From: Warburgia ugandensis
Taxonomy: Eukaryota; Streptophyta; Magnoliopsida; Canellales; Canellaceae
Direction: 5' to 3'
NCBI GenBank assembly: GCA_035236585.1
Contig: CP141139.1
Coordinates: 17,996,990-18,060,989, forward strand
DNA: 64,000 bases
This document shows, one piece after another, positions 57,920 to 64,000 of the stretch. Within the stretch, counting starts at the first letter, position 1. Every line of letters begins with the position of its first letter. The notes beneath the pieces are model-generated. The model searched no databases, was not told the DNA's origin, and saw only the letters and a program-made list of their open reading frames with translations. The position numbers were made by a program, and so were the translations under genes.

Positions 57920-60841
57920 TGTAATATCCTTAATTTTTAAGATAAAAATAGGAAATTATTAAATAAATTAAAATAAAAATTTATGGATGAAATTATTTCC
58001 TGAAAACATAATAATTAGAAAGTGCTCGTCGATACGAATCCAACGCCACCAAGAACGCGAGAAACGGAGCTCAAACGAGGGAGTTATGAGCCGTCAAAGT
58101 TGTAAGGGCAAAATGGTCTTTTGACAGAAACGTGTTACACAGGGGTCCAAATTGATAACGGCACCCCTGTCTACACACGTCTCTACCAGTCCGGCGAAAT
58201 CGCCGGAGAGACGTGGGAAGAGCCGTGTGGGGAAGAGTTTCTCTTCCCCAAGACTCTAAAACCCTATATCTATGCTCCTCTAGGAGCCAAAACGCTCCAC
58301 TTTGAGCGTTTTCCATGAATGCTACGCAAAACCCTAGATCTGTAAAAACTTGACTTTTCCGGCGAGTGGAGCCCCGGCAACACGAGCAACTCCGGCCAGG
58401 TGCAAGGTAAGCCTCAAAACCTATGTTTTTCTGTATTTATTAATTAGGAAATTAATTAGAAAACCATTTAAAAATTAGGAAAAAAATCGGATTTTTGGGG
58501 GCTTTGTGCACGCTACTGTTGGAGCGTGATTTCATAGACCAAACGTTGTCCGTTTGGAAATCGCACCGTCCAACTAGTGCAAAAGACACCCAAGAGCAAA
58601 CCCTTTAAATTTGGGAGTGATCCAACGGTGGAATTGCCAGAAAACTCAAAAACCAGTACCTAGGGAGGTTTTTAGGAACTTGGGAAAAATCGTTTAAAAA
58701 CCATGGTTTTTGAGAAAATTAGTGCAAAAGGAGGGCATAAATGGATTCTAGAGAGAATTCTGAAGAAAATGGCGCAAAAATCACGCAAAACGGAGCTCTG
58801 TAGCTCGCCGGAGGCGACCGGAATCCGGTCGTCTTCTCCGGCGTCGTCAACGGTGTCGGCGCCCTGCGCTGACGCCAAGACGCACACCCTGACGCCCGAG
58901 GGACGACGTCACATGACGTCGTCGCCGCACGCGTGCGGAACGTGCGTGGTTGGCTGCCGCGGTGGGACCGGGACGCGGCGCGTCCCGTGCGGCGTCTGCG
59001 ACGCCGTGCGTCTTCGTGCGCCCGTATACGTCGGTATAAACCGGCGGAAAAGGGCGCCGCCGGTTTAAACCACCTTATGGTGGTCCGGCAGGCCCCATTT
59101 GAGGGTAGTTTTCACTAAAACTTGATTTTTGGGAGCTAGAGAGGTCCAAATCACGATCCGAAAGAGGCGTTGTGACCGTATTGACGACGCGGACCTAGTT
59201 TTAACTTAAAAACTTAGAAATGACCACTTTTTATTTAGAAAAATTTTAAAATAGTGATGTGACATGTACAGGTGCACTTGAATATACCAATTAAAGGGAG
59301 TTATTAGCAAGCTAGTGATCTCACACTGAGGTAGGTGACGACAACTAATGTTTTGCCTTGATTTTAAACCATGTTTTAAACATAGCATCATGTGTGATTG
59401 TGTTTTAAAGTGCGATTTTTATTTACCATGGATTTCATGCGACATTGCGTACAGGATGGTTATTCCAAATTGAATTCTTTTCTTGAATAAACTTATTTAA
59501 ACCGCTTTTATAAGCATGATGTTAAGTAGTTATGCTTAATTAGAGATTTATTTCTTATTATATATATAGAAAATGCATGGATTTACATGGAAATGAGTAT
59601 AGAGGCTTAGTAAATTTGGTCCTTTTATAAAGCTAACCCCAGGATGAGGGGCATGTCTTGGGGATTGCAAGCTATAAGTGCTCTTGAGTTTTAGCATATA
59701 CATATGATTTCCGTGTTTTATATTTGATGACGGGTGCTCTCGCCCGGTGGGCGTCATGCTTAGGAGGGATAGGGCCGGCCACCCACCTTCCGAGATTATG
59801 ATGTGATGAGTTTGTGATATGATAGACACCTGCCCATAGATGGCATTCGGTAGGGGTTTGGTAACATGGATAGTCCACACTACCGGTCTGAGCCTTTCCA
59901 TGGGGACAGACGTTAAGTCTCCCGTTATGGTGTCGACGGAGAGCGGCGGTGGTTGATACCCATGGAGGGTTGCCACTGCAGCATGATGGCCCATATTCTT
60001 ATTATGTGTGCATGTATGATGAGCATGGTTATAGATGGTATGCCTGGGTGTGACGACACTCAGAGGTTGACTATGTGTACTCCTGATCAGGGATGTTCGT
60101 GCGATGTGGTGGGACCCATTACCTTAGGGTGCCCTTATTCTTGTTGTATGCTCCATTTATTGATTCATGTCATGTTTTAACTCCGTGAATTTCATGTTTT
60201 AGCATATGGAATAAATTGGCATTTATTTGAACATGGCATTATGATATCACTATTTCCATAAATGTTATACTTTTCATAAATGCTGTTCATTATTTCTTTC
60301 AATTATTACATTAATTGTCTATGTACCTACACAAGCGATAGCTTGCTGAGGCATTGCTTTGTTTTGCAATGCCTTAGATCTCGAGCCCGATAACAGGAAA
60401 GGCAAGGCTGTTGATAAACCTTGAGAGCTGCTGAAGACTAGTTTCCCTATAGTTTTAGAAAGTAATGTGAGTCATTAGTGTGGATTATCATTTGAATTTT
60501 ATTATGGACTGCATACTTTATATTTGGATGTGATTTAGATCTTTGGATATATATTGGACATTTATATGGGATGTTATGATGGATAGACCCTGGGCCATAT
60601 TATTATTGTCTTTTGGATGTTTATTTGATTTAAAATAAAGGCGCCTATTTATTTGACGTTGATTTATACGCGGATCATTTATTTGTGTTTAAATTACATG
60701 TACGCCATTTTGAGAAAGGAAAAATTAACACCCGGAGTTTTGAGATAGGTTTAGTAAAATGTTAAATAAATCTTTTCTCATGGGATCCCAAATGCTCTTA
60801 TTTAAAAAAAAAAAAATGTCTTAAAAATCCGGGGTGTTACA
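57920..60841 (+). repeat. 5' LTR, 2.9 kb
   Basis: Starts TGTAATATCC and ends GGGGTGTTACA, followed by the primer-binding site. It includes a CpG-rich block at about 58790-59070 unlike the AT-rich surroundings, and the TAGCTTGCTGAGGCATTGC block shared with the solo LTR. Long ORFs in it (for example 58703-59068) have no recognisable domain. Confidence 0.9.
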
Positions 60842-60845
60842 AAGT

Positions 60846-60857
60846 TGGTATCAGAGC
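60846..60857 (+). other. Primer-binding site (initiator tRNA-Met)
   Basis: TGGTATCAGAGC four bases after the 5' LTR, complementary to the 3' end of plant initiator tRNA-Met. It primes minus-strand DNA synthesis. Confidence 0.93.
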
Positions 60858-60981
60858 CCAGTCTAGTCCATCATAATCCTTGTGAATGTCCATTTATATG
60901 TGAATAACAGTCCATAATAGTTGTAGAGAGAGAAACGATGAGAGAGGAACTTACACTTAGTGACATGTAAAATTTTGATAG

Positions 60982-61440
60982 ATGGCTCCTCAGAGAAGGA
61001 CAAGGTCTACCCCTGCTACACCCGTGGCTCCACCTGCTGAGTCCTCTGATCAAGGGGATCGAGATGCCAATTTATTGAATCGGTTAATGTCAGGACTCGT
61101 ACCACTTATACAGCAGCAGGTTAGGACAGCTGTTGACGCAGCTAACCCTAGCCCTATTCCACCACCTAAAGTGGTACCCATGGTTTCATTAGTTCAGTCC
61201 TCACAACCAGTACAAGAAACATCGGTGCACTGAGCTACGGAGGGCGATGCTACGAGTGACTCTAGTAAGACGGACAAATTACTAGAGAGGTTTCAAACGA
61301 TGGTAAAACCCTTTTATGGAGATGGTAACACGGAGGAGGCCGAGCGATGGTTATTTGAGGCGGAGAGGACATTCGACGCTATGAAGATCTCACCAGATGA
61401 TCAAGTTAGAGTAGCCTCCTACCTGCCGAAAGGTGAGGCG
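60982..61440 (+). pseudogene. Gag of the Tekay-like element, truncated
   Basis: The frame starts MAPQRRTRSTPATPVAPPAE, a proline-rich N-terminus. An in-frame TGA at 61231-61233 interrupts it, and the same frame then continues through KPFYGDGNTEEAERWLFEAE to VASYLPKGEA, the conserved start of the gag core. The rest of gag and the zinc knuckle are missing. Confidence 0.88.
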
Positions 61441-61774
61441 GCTTACGGTGGCGAGACTTTCACACTCACCCTGGCACACTATTCGGACGTATGCACATGA
61501 GCCTGGTTGCAGTGCAACTAAGGCGCACGCGTATACTAGAAACCGTAGAGCGCGCATTCTAGAACCGCGGCATGTAGGACCCTAGGCACTACAATTGGGT
61601 CGTCCATTAAGGCGCGACCTTGAAAAATCCAATTTCGGAGCCTATATAACTCCGCTTGACAAGCCAAAAGGACCGTTGCGTCCGTAATTTTGACACGGAC
61701 CCAATTATACAATAAAATGCAGGACATTCTTAGATAAAGATCAACCTAAAAATATCGAGAGTAACCCCTGAAAC
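61441..61774. other. Unexplained segment replacing the gag-protease region
   Basis: About 334 bp with no likeness to gypsy coding sequence. It contains a CpG-containing part, a TATATAA string (61642-61648) and an imperfect 11-bp inverted repeat (ACAATTGGGTC at 61591-61601; GACCCAATTAT at 61698-61708). It could be a captured genomic segment or a small insertion accompanying a deletion. Confidence 0.6.
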
Positions 61775-62624
61775 CAACAAACCATATAGGATGGCTCCAG
61801 TGAGTTGAGAGAACTTCTGTACAATTGCAAGAGTTCTTGGATAAGGGCTTCATCGGTAGCCGAGTGGATCACCATGGGGAGCACCAGTCCTTTTCGTGAA
61901 GAAAAAGGATGGATCACTGAGACTATGCATTGATTATCGGTTGTTGAATGGTGTTACTATAAAGAACCGATACCCTTTGCCACGCATAGATGATTTATTT
62001 GATCAACTCCAATCGGCACAAGTGTTCTCCAAGATTGATTTGAGGTCAGGGTATCATCAGCTGAGGGTTAGAGAAGAGGATATCTCGAAGACTGCCTTTA
62101 GGAGTCGTTATGGTCATTATGAGTTCCTAGTGATGCCGTTTGGATTGACGAACGCACCTGCAGTGTTCATGGATCTAATGAACCGTGTTTTTCGAGCTTA
62201 TTTGGATAAGTTCGTGATTGTATTTGTGGATGACATCTTGATTTATTCGCCTAGTCATGAGACACACAGAGAACATCTCCACACGGTATTAGACACACTT
62301 CGTCGACATCAGTTGTATGCCAAGTTCAGTAAGTGTGATTTTTGGCTAGACCAGGTGCATTTCTTAGGCCACGTCATATCTAAAGATGGAGTGGCCGTGG
62401 ATTCAGCAAAGGTAGAGGCAGTACTACACTGGGAGAGGCCCAAGACAGTGACTGAGATACGCAGTTTTCTCGGTTTGGCAGGGTATTATCGTCGCTTCAT
62501 AGAGGGATTCTCTAAGATCGCGTTACCATTGACCACCCTGACTAGGAAAGACACTCAATTTGTATGGACCGAGGCTTGCGAGGAGAGCTTCCAAGAGCTC
62601 AAGAGGAGACTTACTACAGCTCCG
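61775..62624 (+). pseudogene. Reverse transcriptase of the Tekay-like element
   Basis: After a short damaged start (KPYRMAPVS with stops) the frame from 61896 is open: [38 protein letters not shown], the catalytic [10 protein letters not shown] near 62220-62250, then FLGHVIS and [16 protein letters not shown]. All key RT residues are present. The frame ends with a TGA (62628-62630) caused by small indels at the RNase H boundary. Confidence 0.93.
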
Positions 62625-62639
62625 TATTGACCTTACCAT

Positions 62640-63303
62640 CCGGGGCGGCGGTTATGTAGTTTATTGTGACGCCTCTGGCAAGGGATTAGGAGCAGTGTTG
62701 ATGCAACATGGGAAGGTAATTGCCTATGCGTCTAGACAGTTGAAGACACATGAGGTAAATTACCCAACACATGACCTGGAATTAGCAGCCGTGGTATTTG
62801 CGTTGAAGTCCTGGAGACATTATCTTTATGGTGAGAGATTTGAGGTATTCACTGATCACAAGAGCCTCAAGTACTTCTTTACTCAGAGTGAATTGAATAT
62901 GAGGCAGCGCAGATGGATGGAGTATCTCAAGGACTTCGACTTCACCATACAGTACCATCCTAGGAAGGCTAACGTCGTTGCAGATGCCCTGAGTAGGAAG
63001 GCGGGTGTGATGATTGCCAATTTGACAACTCGGTCTAAGTTCTTTGACAGGATCTTAGAGGCACAGGGCAAAGACAAGGAAACACAGGATTTGACAGATA
63101 AGACAGATGTTTCGAGGGGACCAGATGGAGGGGTAAGATTTAAGGGAAGGTTGGTGGTACCAGCAGATGACGAATTGAAGCGCGAGTTACTTCAAGAAGC
63201 ACACCAATCCCCTTATACAATTCATCCTGGGGGTACGAAGATGTATCAGGATCTCAAGAGGCATTTCTGGTGGAATGGTATGAAAAAGGATGTTGGAGTG
63301 ATG
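62640..63303 (+). pseudogene. RNase H and start of integrase of the Tekay-like element
   Basis: In a shifted frame: [20 protein letters not shown] (first Asp), [14 protein letters not shown] and [10 protein letters not shown] (third Asp). Then comes the integrase N-terminus with [20 protein letters not shown] (HH part of the HHCC zinc site), after which the sequence jumps to the integrase tail. Confidence 0.92.
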
Positions 63304-63863
63304 TAGGAGAAAGACGCGTGGTGAAATCTGAGTTAGTGGAAGAATGTGCAGAGAAAGTCCAACTCATTCGGAAGAGGTTACTGACAGCTCACAGTCGACA
63401 GAAAAGTTATGCAGACAAGAGGCGAAAGGACTTAGAGTTCTTTGAGGGCGAGCATGTATTCTTGAAAGTTTCTCCTATGAAAGGGGTGTTGAGGTTTGGA
63501 AATAAAGGAAAGCTTAGTCCCAGGTATATTGGACCTTTCGAGATCTTACGACGAGTTGGGTCAGTGGCATACCAGCTAGCCTTACCACCACAGCTAGCAA
63601 ATGTGCATGACGTCTTTCACGTGTCTATGCTAAGGAAATACGTGCCAGATCCCTCACATGTATTGGAGCAGATCCCAGGAGAGCTACAGGCTGACATGAC
63701 ATTTGAGGAGAGACCAGTGCGCGTCTTAGATACAAGAGTCAAGGAGTTAAGGAATAAGACCATTGCCTTGGTCAAAGTCCTTTGGCAGCATCATTCACTA
63801 CAGGAGGCTACTTGGGAGGCTGAGGAGGAGATGCGAAAGATACATCCAGAGTTATTTACATAG
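63304..63863 (+). pseudogene. Integrase C-terminus and chromodomain-like tail
   Basis: From GERRVVKSELVEECAEKVQL to YADKRRKDLEFFEGEHVFLK, then the GPY/F module (LSPRYIGPFEILRRVG), the HDVFHVSMLRKYVPD motif and a chromodomain-like end (VKVLWQHHSLQEATWEAEEE). The integrase core with its DDE triad and the zinc-binding Cys pair, about 1 kb in relatives, is absent between 63300 and 63316. Confidence 0.9.
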
Positions 63864-63897
63864 AGGTATGTAGCTAAATTTCGAGGACGAAATTTTT

Positions 63898-63912
63898 ATA
63901 AGGAGGGAAGAA
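63898..63912 (+). other. Polypurine tract
   Basis: AAGGAGGGAAGAA immediately before TGTAATATCC at 63913. It primes plus-strand DNA synthesis. Confidence 0.85.
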
Positions 63913-64000
63913 TGTAATATCCTTAATTTTTAAGATAAAAATAGGAAATTATTAAATAAATTAAAATAAAAATTTATGGATGAAATTATTTCCTGAAAAC
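63913..64000 (+). repeat. 3' LTR, first 88 bp
   Basis: Identical base for base to 57920-58007; it continues past the window. Confidence 0.97.

Larger units (their letters stand above)
57920..64000 (+). mobile_element. Tekay/Del-like Ty3/gypsy element, internally deleted
   Basis: 5' LTR 57920-60841, internal region 60842-63912, and 3' LTR from 63913 to beyond the window. Gag, RT, RNase H and the integrase tail are recognisable. The zinc knuckle and protease region is replaced by unrelated DNA, and the integrase core is deleted. The 88 bp of 3' LTR that can be seen are identical to the 5' LTR, so insertion is probably recent; the element must have moved with help from a complete relative, or the deletions came after insertion. 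The very long LTR and RT type suggest the Tekay/Del clade of chromoviruses. Confidence 0.92.

Noticed and set aside
58703-59068. 121-codon frame in the CpG-rich LTR block
   Set aside because: High GC lowers stop frequency; the sequence is low in complexity (Ser, Pro, Thr, Cys, Arg) and lies within an LTR.

Overview
This window is nuclear DNA of a flowering plant, most likely a woody species with a repeat-rich genome. The evidence is two spliced genes of plant type (a beta-1,3-galactosyltransferase and COG4), many Au-type SINEs, chromovirus-type Ty3/gypsy elements with initiator-tRNA-Met primer sites, MITEs and long (GA)n, (GT)n and (AAT)n microsatellites in AT-rich DNA. I cannot name the species. 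No bacterial, organellar, rRNA or CRISPR features are visible.

Layout. 1-4958: a decayed Ty3/gypsy chromovirus on + whose 5' end lies left of the window. 5484-10671 (minus): ten exons of a beta-1,3-galactosyltransferase whose splice phases all join correctly; its last exon is not in the window. 10.7-24.8 kb: no recognisable gene, but Au SINEs, MITEs and microsatellites. 24879-25041 (minus): a broken paralogue of a small plant gene whose intact copy lies at 34795-35013 (minus); both keep a TATA box. 25.9-26.6 kb: an RNase H-like relic of LINE type. 29.5-33.1 kb: a short copia-type LTR fragment, then a gag-protease-only LTR element. 37.7-38.8 kb: a MULE transposase relic. 38967-42783: a solo LTR on minus with an internal 122-bp triplication. 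44102-51655 (minus): the complete two-exon COG4 gene with one 5.27-kb intron full of SINEs. 51.7-57.4 kb: MITEs, SINEs and a long (GA)n tract. 57.5-64 kb: nested insertions (SINE, then an LTR fragment, then a young-looking but internally gutted Tekay/Del-like element with a 2.9-kb LTR).

Both large genes act in the Golgi: the galactosyltransferase adds beta-1,3-linked galactose to glycoprotein glycans (in plants chiefly arabinogalactan proteins), and COG4 belongs to the tethering complex that keeps Golgi glycosyltransferases in place. They lie more than 30 kb apart with repeats between them, so I do not infer a functional cluster. I see no convincing new molecular system. The points most worth a second look are the small-gene pair, the duplicated COG4 start region, the missing galactosyltransferase exon beside a retrotransposon, and the unexplained segment that replaces the protease region of the 57.9-kb element.
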